Assembly: GCF_008365405.1 (NCBI RefSeq)
Contig: NZ_QOKV01000013.1
Span: forward strand, 123,607-187,606
Direction of reading: 5' to 3'
Length of the DNA: 64,000 bases
Source: Azospirillum brasilense
Lineage (GTDB): Bacteria; Pseudomonadota; Alphaproteobacteria; Azospirillales; Azospirillaceae
Part shown: one piece after another, positions 37,434-45,795 of the stretch
Numbering within the stretch: position 1 is the stretch's first letter
How the letters are laid out: the number at the start of each line of letters is the position of its first letter
The notes under the pieces: model-generated
Databases searched by the model: none
Told to the model about the DNA's origin: nothing
What the model saw: the letters and a program-made list of their open reading frames with translations, nothing else
Program-made: the position numbers and the translations under genes

Positions 37434-38452
37434 TTCAGGCTCTCCAGCCAGACGGCGATGGCGTGCAGATCGTCGCCGCCCAGGATCGGAAAGGACGGCA
37501 TGCGGTTCTCCGGCTTGATGTGCTGCGCCCCGGCGATCCAGCCGGCCAGGGCTTCCGGCGTGTTGGGCAGCGTCCCGGCGGCCAGCGCGCCGCGCCCGCC
37601 GACATGGGTCAGGTCCGGCCCGGCCGCCCCGTTGGCCGGCGTCCCGCGCACCGTGTGGCAGGCCCCGCAGCCGGCACGCAGAAAGGCGTCGCGCCCGGCG
37701 GCCTGCTGCGGCCCGTCGGGTTCAGCGGCGGGGCGGCGCTCGGCGGCCAGCCAGTCCTCGAAACGCTCGGGCGGCTCCACCACCACGTCGAAGGCCATCA
37801 GCGCGTGCTGGGCGCCGCAGTACTCGGCGCACTGGCCGCGGTAGGTGCCGGGCCGCTCCCCGACCAGGATCAGCCGGTTCTCGTGGCCGGGGATCATGTC
37901 CATCTTGCCGCCCAGGCTGGGCACCCAGAAGCTGTGGATGACGTCCGCCGCGGTCACCACCACCTCCACCGGCCGCCCGGCCGGGATGACGAGGCGGTTG
38001 GCGGTGCGCAACACCTCATCCCCCTCCCCCACACCAGGGTAGCGGACCTCCCACCACCACATGTGGCCGGTGACCTCGATGCGCAGCGGCTCCACCCCGC
38101 CGGTGTCCGACAATTGCCGGGCCACCGCGAACTCGTAGACCTGAAGCGCGGTCAGCGTGACGATGGGAAAGACGATGCCGCCGCCGATGATCCAAGCGCG
38201 GCTTCCGGGGAAGCGTTCCGGCCGGGCGATGACGGCGTACCCCGCCAGCGCCATGACGAAAAGGAAGATGACCCCGCCCCCGGCGACGAGAAGCAATGTC
38301 AGGTCGAGGATCGCCTCGGCGTTGCTTCCGGCGGGGTGGAGCGCGGATTGCGGACCCTGTTCGCAGGCCGCCAGGAGGCCCATTCCGCCGGCCAGGGCCG
38401 CCCCCCGCCAATTCCGTCTGCATCCTTCGCTGCGGCCAGACCTGCGGTCCAT
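37430..38452 (-). CDS. ctaC: caa3-type cytochrome c oxidase subunit II with cytochrome c domain
   Basis: A 340-residue lipoprotein: lipobox-like GGMGLLAAC, two membrane helices (LLLVAGGGVIFLFVMALAGY, AWIIGGGIVFPIVTLTALQVY), the CuA domain with WWWEVRYPG, HSFWVPSLGGKMDMIPGH and GQCAEYCGAQHALM, and a C-terminal cytochrome c domain with CGACH and Met ligand in ENRMPSFP. The fused heme makes it a caa3 enzyme that can accept electrons from small cytochromes c. First gene of ctaC-ctaDE-small membrane protein, divergent from a triheme cytochrome gene. Confidence 0.94.
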   Translation of the reverse strand: MDRRSGRSEGCRRNWRGAALAGGMGLLAACEQGPQSALHPAGSNAEAILDLTLLLVAGGGVIFLFVMALAGYAVIARPERFPGSRAWIIGGGIVFPIVTLTALQVYEFAVARQLSDTGGVEPLRIEVTGHMWWWEVRYPGVGEGDEVLRTANRLVIPAGRPVEVVVTAADVIHSFWVPSLGGKMDMIPGHENRLILVGERPGTYRGQCAEYCGAQHALMAFDVVVEPPERFEDWLAAERRPAAEPDGPQQAAGRDAFLRAGCGACHTVRGTPANGAAGPDLTHVGGRGALAAGTLPNTPEALAGWIAGAQHIKPENRMPSFPILGGDDLHAIAVWLESLK

Positions 38453-38602
38453 GCACCCCCCTCGCGGCGTTGGCCCGCGGCGGCGGGCATCGTCGTTGCA
38501 CGGCTAAACTCACGGCAAGGCCGCAGGTTCCGCCGGAACTTCGGTCATCGGGGGAGCATTCATTCGGAGACGAACACTCTCAACCGCCGGAGCGTCCCAT
38601 CC

Positions 38603-39736
38603 ATGCGCAGAGTTCTGACGATCATCGGGCTGGTTCTGGGCGCCCAAGCGGTGGGGGGCTTCCTGTTCGCCTGGTCGGGGCTCTACAGCATCGCCGCGAG
38701 CAAGGAGCACTGGCCGCCGGTCACTTGGTTCTTCGGCATGGCGATGCGCAGTTCCATCGAGACGCACGCCGCCTTCGTGAGCGATCCGCCCGACCTCGAC
38801 GACCCGGCGCTGATCCGGCGCGGCGCCGGCCACTACGAGGACGGCTGCGCTCCCTGCCACGGCGCGCCGGATGTCGGGCGCAACCCGATCTCGCGCCACA
38901 TGCTGCCCACCCCGCCCTTCCTGCCGGGCCATGCCGGGGACTGGACGGACAAGCAGCTCTATTGGATCACCTACAACGGCATCAAATACGCCGGCATGCC
39001 CGCCTGGCCGGCGCAGGCGCGCGACGACGAGCCGTGGGCGGTTGCCGCCTTCCTGCGCCGGCTCGACGGCATGAGCGCCGAGGAATACCGCCGCCTCGCC
39101 TTCGGGGAAACGCCGCCCGACGGCGACCGCTCGGCCCTGGCCGATCTGCAAATGCTGGACGGCTCCGTTCGCGAGGTTCTGGACAATTGCGCCCGCTGCC
39201 ACGGCTATGATGGCGCCGGGGGCGGCCCCGGGGACAGCACTGCCGCCTTCCCCCGCCTGTCCGGCCAGAACGCCGACTATCTCTTCCACGCGCTGAAGGC
39301 CTACGCCGAGGGGGGCCGGCACAGCGGCATCATGCAGCCGGTGGCCGCCGGGCTGGACGATTCGATCCTGCGTGCTCTCGCCGACCACTATGCGGGGCAA
39401 ACGGCGGCGCCCTACCCGCCCCCGCCCGCCGACGCCGATCCGGCCCTGCTGGAGCTGGGCGCCCGGCTCGCCGATTCCGGCGACCGCGACACCGGCGTGC
39501 CGGCCTGCTCCGGCTGCCATGGCGAGGACCGCGACCCGCGCTATCCCCGCCTCGACGGCCAGCACGCGAGCTACATCGCCGACCAGCTCCGCCTCTGGCA
39601 GAGGGACGCGCACGGCGACACGCCGCTGTCCAGGATCATGGGCGCCGCTGTGCGCAACCTGACGGAGGAGCAGATCCACGCCCTGTCCCTGCACTACGCG
39701 CTGAGCCGCCCACGGGAGACGGCGGAGACGGAGTGA
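38603..39736 (+). CDS. Membrane-anchored triheme c-type cytochrome
   Basis: A 377-residue protein with an N-terminal signal/anchor helix (VLTIIGLVLGAQAVGGFLFAWSG) and three CxxCH sites: CAPCH (about residue 88), CARCH (about 197) and CSGCH (about 304). Met ligands are plausible in YAGMPAWP, SGIMQPVA and SRIMGAAV. Each third looks like a class I cytochrome c domain. Divergent from the caa3 operon with 150 bp between starts, so it is probably the electron donor or a partner dehydrogenase subunit; in alcohol/aldehyde dehydrogenases triheme subunits play that role, but no dehydrogenase gene is adjacent. Confidence 0.9.
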   Translation: MRRVLTIIGLVLGAQAVGGFLFAWSGLYSIAASKEHWPPVTWFFGMAMRSSIETHAAFVSDPPDLDDPALIRRGAGHYEDGCAPCHGAPDVGRNPISRHMLPTPPFLPGHAGDWTDKQLYWITYNGIKYAGMPAWPAQARDDEPWAVAAFLRRLDGMSAEEYRRLAFGETPPDGDRSALADLQMLDGSVREVLDNCARCHGYDGAGGGPGDSTAAFPRLSGQNADYLFHALKAYAEGGRHSGIMQPVAAGLDDSILRALADHYAGQTAAPYPPPPADADPALLELGARLADSGDRDTGVPACSGCHGEDRDPRYPRLDGQHASYIADQLRLWQRDAHGDTPLSRIMGAAVRNLTEEQIHALSLHYALSRPRETAETE

Positions 39737-39798
39737 GCCGGTCCCGTTTTCCCGACATTTGGATAAGCTTGGTTCGCCCAGGATGAAGGACGGACCCG

Positions 39799-39969
39799 AT
39801 GACGGGAAAACCGAGGCGGCATTCGGCGGAGCACAAGGCGAAGGTGGCGTTGGAGGCGATCAACCGTCTCATCGGCACGATCCTCCCGGCGCAAAATGAC
39901 GATTCGGCCGTCCAGCGGGTACGCCGCAGGATGCTTCCACGCTTCACCCAAAGCCGGTGCACAGCGTAG
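39799..39969 (+). pseudogene. Remnant of an IS3-like transposase orfA
   Basis: The first 22 residues, MTGKPRRHSAEHKAKVALEA then I and N, match the N-terminal helix of IS3-family OrfA (H/Y-S-x-E-x-KAKVALEAI). Similarity ends abruptly after that and a stop follows at codon 57. No orfB is present. A scar of an old insertion at the left border of the accessory block. Confidence 0.65.
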
Positions 39970-40335
39970 GGCTATCCCCCTTCCATCCGAGGGACGAACT
40001 CGGGTTGTAAACACCGATGCGGAATGCGGCGCAGCCCAGATCGATTCCTATGATCACGCCGGCCCGTTCAATTATTCATACACTAAACATCATCAATCAC
40101 GCAGAACTTGCGTTCTTAATAAAGTCATTTTCGTCGAAACGGCTGCCGTAAATTGGGTGTGATGCCATAACTCATAATGAATGACCTGATTAGTCAATAT
40201 GGAAGCCTTTCATCAAAAATGCCCTTTGCATAACATGAGCATGCCCGATCGCGTTGCGGCATGATCATTGCGTTAGCATTCCTATAGATTTTCGGTGGCC
40301 AAGCGAACCCTGCCAAACTCGAAAGTCATATCTTC
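39970..40335. other. AT-rich intergenic segment left of the hydrolase operon
   Basis: No gene. From about 40050 to 40335 the base composition falls sharply (runs such as TTCATACACTAAACATCATC), unlike the rest of the window. It probably carries the promoter of the following operon. No clear -35/-10 with correct spacing was found. Confidence 0.5.
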
Positions 40336-41838
40336 ATGAAACTGTGGGCACAAAAATTTTTAAGGAGAATAATCACGCTGCTCGCCGTGAGTGTCGCCGT
40401 CCTTCTTCTTGTGCGCGCCTATGACTCGCAACGTGGCCTGCCACTCGAGATTTGGCATACCTTCGTACCGCAGGAACTGCACAGGAAGGATCTGGAGAGC
40501 AGCGGCTGGACCGAATACATGAAGACAGAGGCTGCCATCTTCGACAGTGTGCGGGCGGAAGTCAGCCAGAAACTGCCCCCAGGGGAGCGCATACCAGTCA
40601 ACCGTTATTTCGATGGAAGCCCGATCTACCCTGGGAAGTTCTCGCGGGACTGGAACCGTTCCTATGTGCTCGAGCCCGACGGTCCGGTCAAAGGAGCGGT
40701 GCTGTTCCTTCACGGTTTGACCGACTCCCCTTACAGCCTTCGTCACATCGCCCGCCTTTATCAGGCGTACGGATTCGTCGCCATCGCCATCCGGTTGCCC
40801 GGCCACGGCACGGTTCCCGCAGGCCTGACGGACATCGATTGGGAGGATTGGTTGGCAGCCACCCGATTGGCGGCACGGGAAGCGCAGCGGCGAATCGCCC
40901 CGGACCAACCGTTTCACGTCGTCGGGTTTTCGAACGGCGGCGCGCTTGCGATGATGTACGCCCTCGACGCCCTCGACGACGCCCGGCTGAAACGCCCGGA
41001 CCGCATCGTTCTGATCTCGCCGATGATCGGGATCACCGCATTCGCGCGCTTCGCCGGGCTGGCCGGTTTGCCCGCGATCTTCCCCCCATTCGCTAAGGCC
41101 GCCTGGCTCGGCGTGGTGCCGGAATTCAACCCCTTCAAGTACAACTCGTTTCCGGTCAACGGCGCACGGCAGTCGCATCTGCTGACATCGGCTCTTCAGA
41201 GCCGAATCGCGAACCTTGCGGGCCATGGCCGATTGGACGGCCTTCCGCCGATCCTCACCTTCCAGTCCGTGATGGATTTCACCGTCAGCACGCGTGCGAT
41301 CCTGTCCGGCTTGTACGCCCACCTGCCCGCCAACGGCAGCGAACTCGTGCTGTTCGACGTGAACCGCAACACCAAGTTCGGCCCGCTCCTGAGTTCGGCG
41401 TCCGACACCATGCTGGCGCGCATCCTGCCCGATCCGCCCCGCCGGTTCAGAACCACGATCATCACCAACGCCGATGCGGAGCGCCCCGACGTGGTCGCGC
41501 GCACGATGGAGGCCGGCACGGCGACGGAACAGGTGCATGAACTGGGGCTGATCTATCCCGCCGACGTCTATTCGCTTTCGCACGTCGCCCTTCCGTTTCC
41601 GACGAGCGACTCCCTTTACGGCCTGCACCCCGATCCCAACGAAGATTTCGGCATCCATCTGGGCGCGGTCGCCGCCCGTGGAGAGCGCGGAGCCTTGATC
41701 GTCAGCATGGACGCCCTGCTCCGCATGTCGTCCAACCCCTTCTTCCCCTACCTGCTGGGGCGGATCGAGGAAACCCTGGCACCGGAAACGTCCGGGGACG
41801 CCTCAAGCCACCTGCTGCCCAACGACCGGTCCCCCTAG
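40336..41838 (+). CDS. Membrane-anchored alpha/beta hydrolase (lipase/esterase-like)
   Basis: A 500-residue protein. Residues 10-28 form an N-terminal anchor helix (RIITLLAVSVAVLLLVRAYD). The alpha/beta core has the oxyanion motif FLHGLTDSPYS, a lid-side IRLPGHGTVPAG, the nucleophile elbow GFSNGGAL (Ser about residue 198) and downstream candidates for Asp (SVMDFTVS) and His (SLSHVALPFP). Overall style is that of serine aminopeptidase S33/monoglyceride lipase-like proteins. GC is lower at the 5' end than in the core genes. It is 23 bp before a patatin gene, suggesting a lipid- or ester-degrading pair; exact substrate unknown. Confidence 0.8.
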   Translation: MKLWAQKFLRRIITLLAVSVAVLLLVRAYDSQRGLPLEIWHTFVPQELHRKDLESSGWTEYMKTEAAIFDSVRAEVSQKLPPGERIPVNRYFDGSPIYPGKFSRDWNRSYVLEPDGPVKGAVLFLHGLTDSPYSLRHIARLYQAYGFVAIAIRLPGHGTVPAGLTDIDWEDWLAATRLAAREAQRRIAPDQPFHVVGFSNGGALAMMYALDALDDARLKRPDRIVLISPMIGITAFARFAGLAGLPAIFPPFAKAAWLGVVPEFNPFKYNSFPVNGARQSHLLTSALQSRIANLAGHGRLDGLPPILTFQSVMDFTVSTRAILSGLYAHLPANGSELVLFDVNRNTKFGPLLSSASDTMLARILPDPPRRFRTTIITNADAERPDVVARTMEAGTATEQVHELGLIYPADVYSLSHVALPFPTSDSLYGLHPDPNEDFGIHLGAVAARGERGALIVSMDALLRMSSNPFFPYLLGRIEETLAPETSGDASSHLLPNDRSP

Positions 41839-41861
41839 ACACCCTGGAAGGCGGTGAAGAC

Positions 41862-43145
41862 ATGGCCACCAAGAAGGTCGCGATCGCCTGCCAGGGTGGA
41901 GGAACGCACGCCGCGTTCACCTGGGGCGTCCTGAAAACCATCCTGACGACGAAGCAGGGCTGGGACGAGACCCCGCGGGACGGCGACACCTTCGACATCG
42001 TCGCGATCAGCGGCACGTCGGCGGGCGCGCTGTGCGCGCTGGCGGTTTGGTACGGCCTCGCCCCGAACACCGCCGACACGGCGTGCGGCACCATCGGCAA
42101 GGCCATCGAGCGCCTGGACTTCCTGTGGACGACCTTCGCCGCGATCACCCCGGCCGAAGCCGCCCACAACCATCTGGTCGCCACCCTACTGGGGTGGAAA
42201 TCACAGGGACTGCCGCTGCCGGTGTCCAACCCCTACTCCCCCGTCGGTCAACTTGGACTGGCCGGCCTCAACATGATGGGAGCCCGTTGGCAATATCTTG
42301 GATTTCCGGAGTTGCTGAAGGACCTGTGCCCGCATTTCGACACGATCGATTGGCCGCGGGTGGCCGAAGCCGACATCCGGATTCTCGCCGGCGCCATCGA
42401 GGTGCTCAGCGGCAATTTCGAGGTGTTCGATTCCAACAAGACCCTCGAACAGAAGGGTCTGCGGCCGGACGGCCGGGAGATCAACCAGTACGACATCACC
42501 CGCTGGCGCATGCGCCGGGCGATCTCGCTGGCGGGCGTGGCGGCGTCGGGGACGCTTCCGGAGGTCCTGCCCGCCCAGGTCATCCCCGACATGGTGTTTC
42601 CGACCTGCGTGCCCGGACGGACCGTCACCCGCAACGGGTATTACTGGGATGGCCTGTATTCGCGCAACCCGCCGGTGCGCGACCTTCTCGACGCGAAGGT
42701 GAAGGACGAAAAGCCGGACGAGATCTGGATCGTGCGCATCAATCCCCAGGAATTCCACCCCGCCTCCCCGAACATCGGTCTCGAGGACATCCGGGACCGG
42801 GAGAACGATCTGGCCGGCAACCTGTCGCTCAACCAGGAACTGGACGCCATCATGACGATCAACCAATGGATCGAGCGGTACGGGAACGGGCGTCCACCGT
42901 TGGACAATCATAAGATCGTCGCAGTCCGGACCATCAAGATGACCCGCGACACCGCCTGGGGCCTCAAGCACACCTCGAAATTCAACCGCTGCCCGGACTA
43001 CTTCGCGACGCTTCGCGAGGAAGGGCGAACCGTCACAGAAGGGTGGCTGGCGGACTGGCGGAGGCTCGGCAAGGACTTTCCCCGCTATCCCTACGACGCG
43101 CGCTACCCCGAGCCGCCGCAACCGCCTTCGCACGGAGCCCCCTGA
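41862..43145 (+). CDS. Patatin-like phospholipase
   Basis: A 427-residue cytosolic-looking protein. The patatin oxyanion segment is ACQGGGTHAAFTWGVLK, the nucleophile elbow AISGTSAGALCAL (Ser in G-T-S-A-G) and the dyad Asp in YYWDGLYSRNPPV (DG-L pattern). There is no signal peptide. These Ser-Asp enzymes hydrolyse phospholipids or neutral lipids; some alphaproteobacterial members act on PHB granules or membrane lipids. It is co-directional with the hydrolase and the GntP-like permease, with 24 bp gaps on each side. Confidence 0.88.
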   Translation: MATKKVAIACQGGGTHAAFTWGVLKTILTTKQGWDETPRDGDTFDIVAISGTSAGALCALAVWYGLAPNTADTACGTIGKAIERLDFLWTTFAAITPAEAAHNHLVATLLGWKSQGLPLPVSNPYSPVGQLGLAGLNMMGARWQYLGFPELLKDLCPHFDTIDWPRVAEADIRILAGAIEVLSGNFEVFDSNKTLEQKGLRPDGREINQYDITRWRMRRAISLAGVAASGTLPEVLPAQVIPDMVFPTCVPGRTVTRNGYYWDGLYSRNPPVRDLLDAKVKDEKPDEIWIVRINPQEFHPASPNIGLEDIRDRENDLAGNLSLNQELDAIMTINQWIERYGNGRPPLDNHKIVAVRTIKMTRDTAWGLKHTSKFNRCPDYFATLREEGRTVTEGWLADWRRLGKDFPRYPYDARYPEPPQPPSHGAP

Positions 43146-43169
43146 GCAGGCCCCCACGGAGCCACCGCC

Positions 43170-44645
43170 ATGATCGATCTCGCCTTCGTCCTCGTCGCGC
43201 TCGCGCTGCTCATCGTTCTGGCCTATCGCGGCGTGACCCTGCTGATCGCCGCACCGGCGGCCGCGCTGCTCGCCGCCCTGCTGACCGGCGGCCTGCCGAT
43301 CCTCGGCGCCTACACCCAGATCTTCATGACCAACGCCGGCTCCTTCATCATCGCCTTCTTTCCCCTGTTCATGCTTGGGGCGATCTTCGGCAAGCTGATG
43401 GACGACACCGGGTCGGCGCGATCCCTCGCCCGGCTGGTCAGCGCCCGGCTGGGACCGGACCGTGCGGTCGTGTCGGTGGTGCTGTGCTGCGCCGTCCTGA
43501 CCTACGGCGGCGTGTCGGCCTTCGTCGTCGCCTTCGCGATCTACCCCGTGGCCGCCGCCCTGTTCCGCGACGCCGACATCCCGAAGCGGCTGATACCGGG
43601 CGCCCTGGCGCTGGGCGCCTTCACCTTCACCATGTCGGCCCTGCCGGGAACGCCGGCGATCCAGAATGCGATCCCCATGCCCTTCCTGGGCACCACGGCC
43701 TTTGCCGCGCCGGGCCTCGGAATCGTCAGTGGGCTCGTGATGTTCGCGCTGGGCGTGTTGTGGCTGGACCGGCGCGCCGCCACCGCGAAGGCCTCCGGCG
43801 AGGGGTACGGCGACCATGTCGACGGTCCCCCGGAGCTGGATCGCGTGGTGCGCGAACGCGCGCAATGCGAGGGATTCGACATCGCCGAACTCTCCGCCGA
43901 ACCCGCCCCGCAGGGACGCGCCGACACGGAGGCCCTGCCCCCCGCCGCGCTGGCCGTGTTGCCGATCGTCGTGGTCATTGCCAGCAACTTCCTGTTCGTC
44001 CAGGTCGTCGCTCCCCGGATGGACACCGCCTTCCTCGCCGAGCCGCGGTTCGGGGCCACGACCATCGAGGCCGTGCGCGGCGTATGGGCGGTCATCGTGG
44101 CGCTGTTCCTCGCCATCCTTCTTCTGATCGCCGGCAACTGGAACCGTCTGGGCGATCTGCGCACGAGCCTGGACCGGGGCGCCGACGCTTCGGTCCTGCC
44201 GATCTTCAGCACGGCGAGCCTCGTCGGCTTCGGCGCGGTGATCGCCGCCCTTCCGATCTTCGGGACGATCAGCCACGCCGTTCTTGCCATCGGCGGCGGC
44301 AACCCCCTGGTGTCGGTCGCGGCGTCCGTGGCGGTTCTGTCCGCGATGACCGGCTCGGCGTCCGGCGGCATGAGCATCGCGCTCGACGCGCTCGGCCCCG
44401 CCTTCGTGGACATGGCGCACACGTCCGGCTTTTCGCTCGACGTGATGCACCGGGTGACGGCGGTCGCCTCGGGTGCGCTCGACGCGCTGCCGCACAACGG
44501 CGCCGTCATCACGCTGCTCACCGTCTGCCGGCTCAACCATCGCGACTCCTATGGCGACGTCTTCGTCGTCGCCGCCGCCATACCGATGCTCGCCCTGGTC
44601 GTCCTGATCGTTCTGGCCAGCCTGCTCAAGCGCCTCGGAATCTAG
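43170..44645 (+). CDS. GntP-family permease (gluconate/hydroxybutyrate type)
   Basis: A 491-residue membrane protein with about 12-14 helices; FPLFMLGAIFGKLMDDTGSA, CAVLTYGGVSAFVVAFAIYPVAAALFRDADIPKR and the C-terminal GALDALPHNGAVITLL are GntP/ion-transporter superfamily landmarks. A hydrophilic loop of about 60 residues (SGEGYGDHVDGPPELDR...) separates the halves. GntP proteins are proton symporters for gluconate-like acids or 3-hydroxybutyrate. Following two lipolytic enzymes it could move an acid product, for example a hydroxyalkanoate or fatty acid derivative; this is inference. Confidence 0.85.
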   Translation: MIDLAFVLVALALLIVLAYRGVTLLIAAPAAALLAALLTGGLPILGAYTQIFMTNAGSFIIAFFPLFMLGAIFGKLMDDTGSARSLARLVSARLGPDRAVVSVVLCCAVLTYGGVSAFVVAFAIYPVAAALFRDADIPKRLIPGALALGAFTFTMSALPGTPAIQNAIPMPFLGTTAFAAPGLGIVSGLVMFALGVLWLDRRAATAKASGEGYGDHVDGPPELDRVVRERAQCEGFDIAELSAEPAPQGRADTEALPPAALAVLPIVVVIASNFLFVQVVAPRMDTAFLAEPRFGATTIEAVRGVWAVIVALFLAILLLIAGNWNRLGDLRTSLDRGADASVLPIFSTASLVGFGAVIAALPIFGTISHAVLAIGGGNPLVSVAASVAVLSAMTGSASGGMSIALDALGPAFVDMAHTSGFSLDVMHRVTAVASGALDALPHNGAVITLLTVCRLNHRDSYGDVFVVAAAIPMLALVVLIVLASLLKRLGI

Positions 44646-44682
44646 GGCGAACGTCACATCGGGATCGCCGGACGCCGAAAAA

Positions 44683-45795
44683 ATGGGGGAATCCGTGAAC
44701 CACAAACGAGCCGAACGCGCACGCCGCCGATGGGCTCTGTTCGCCGTCGCGCCGTCGATCCTGCTCGCGGCATGCGGTTCCGGCGAGGAACCCGCCGCGG
44801 ACCCGGTCCGCCCCGTGCGGGTGGTGACGGTCATCAAGCACGAGGGTGGCGAGACCCTGTCGTTGTCCGGCCAGATCCAGGCGCAGGACGAGGTCAACCT
44901 CGCGTTCCGCATCGACGGGCGGATGATCGAGCGCCTGGTGAATGTCGGCGATCAGGTCGAAGCGGGGCAAGCCATCGCGCGCCTGGACCCCGAACCGGCA
45001 CGCAACGCCCTGAGAACGGCGCAGGCGAACCTGAGCGCCGCCATGGGACAGCAGACGCTGGCACGCAACGACTACGAGCGGCAGGCAACCCTCCTGGGCC
45101 AGGGCTGGACGACCCGCGCCCGCTACGACACAGCGGCGCAGGCGCTGAAGGCGGCGGTGGCGCAGGTCGATGCGGCGCAGGCGCAGTTCGACACCGCGAA
45201 GGATCATCTGGGCTACACGGAGCTGGTGGCCGACGGTCCCGGCACGGTCACCGCCCGCGGCGCCGAACCCGGCGAGGTGGTGGCGGCCGGCCGCATGATC
45301 GTGCATCTGGCCCGCCGGGACGGGCGGGACGCCGTTTTCGACGTTCCGGCACCGGTGTTCCGGATCGCCCCGGCCAACCCGGTCGTCACGGTGGCCCTGA
45401 CCTCCGACCCCGCGGTGCAGACCATGGGGCGCGTGCGCGAAGTGGCACCGCAGGCCGACCCGGTGACCCGCACCTTCACGGTCCGGGTCGGCCTTCAGGA
45501 CCCGCCCGACGCGATGCGCCTCGGCTCGACGGTCACCGGGTCGATCCGGACCGGCGGCGTGGGCGGCTTCGAGATTCCCGCAACGGCGCTGACGCAGGCG
45601 AACCGGCAGCCGGCGGTCTGGATCGTCGATCAGGCGACGAGCACCGTCGCGTTGCGCAACATCGACCTCGAACGCTACGACCTCGCCCGGGTCATCGTCG
45701 CGCGCGGCCTCGAAGCCGACGAGGTCGTGGTCACCGCGGGCGTGCAGGCGTTGCGGCCGGGGCAGAAGGTCCGCATGCTCGGGGCCGGGCCATGA
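44683..45795 (+). CDS. RND efflux periplasmic adaptor (membrane fusion lipoprotein)
   Basis: A 370-residue HlyD/AcrA-type adaptor: N-terminal lipobox SILLAACGSG, barrel-sandwich segment SGQIQAQDEVNLAFRIDGRM with VNVGDQVEAGQAIARLD, an alpha-hairpin (about residues 100-165), a second lipoyl half LVADGPGTVTARGAEPGEVV, and a beta-barrel ending in RVGLQDPPDAMRLGSTVTG. ATG 44683 has no good ribosome site, whereas GTG 44695 follows GGGGGA and may be the true start. The stop overlaps the pump start by 4 bp. Confidence 0.9.
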   Translation: MGESVNHKRAERARRRWALFAVAPSILLAACGSGEEPAADPVRPVRVVTVIKHEGGETLSLSGQIQAQDEVNLAFRIDGRMIERLVNVGDQVEAGQAIARLDPEPARNALRTAQANLSAAMGQQTLARNDYERQATLLGQGWTTRARYDTAAQALKAAVAQVDAAQAQFDTAKDHLGYTELVADGPGTVTARGAEPGEVVAAGRMIVHLARRDGRDAVFDVPAPVFRIAPANPVVTVALTSDPAVQTMGRVREVAPQADPVTRTFTVRVGLQDPPDAMRLGSTVTGSIRTGGVGGFEIPATALTQANRQPAVWIVDQATSTVALRNIDLERYDLARVIVARGLEADEVVVTAGVQALRPGQKVRMLGAGP

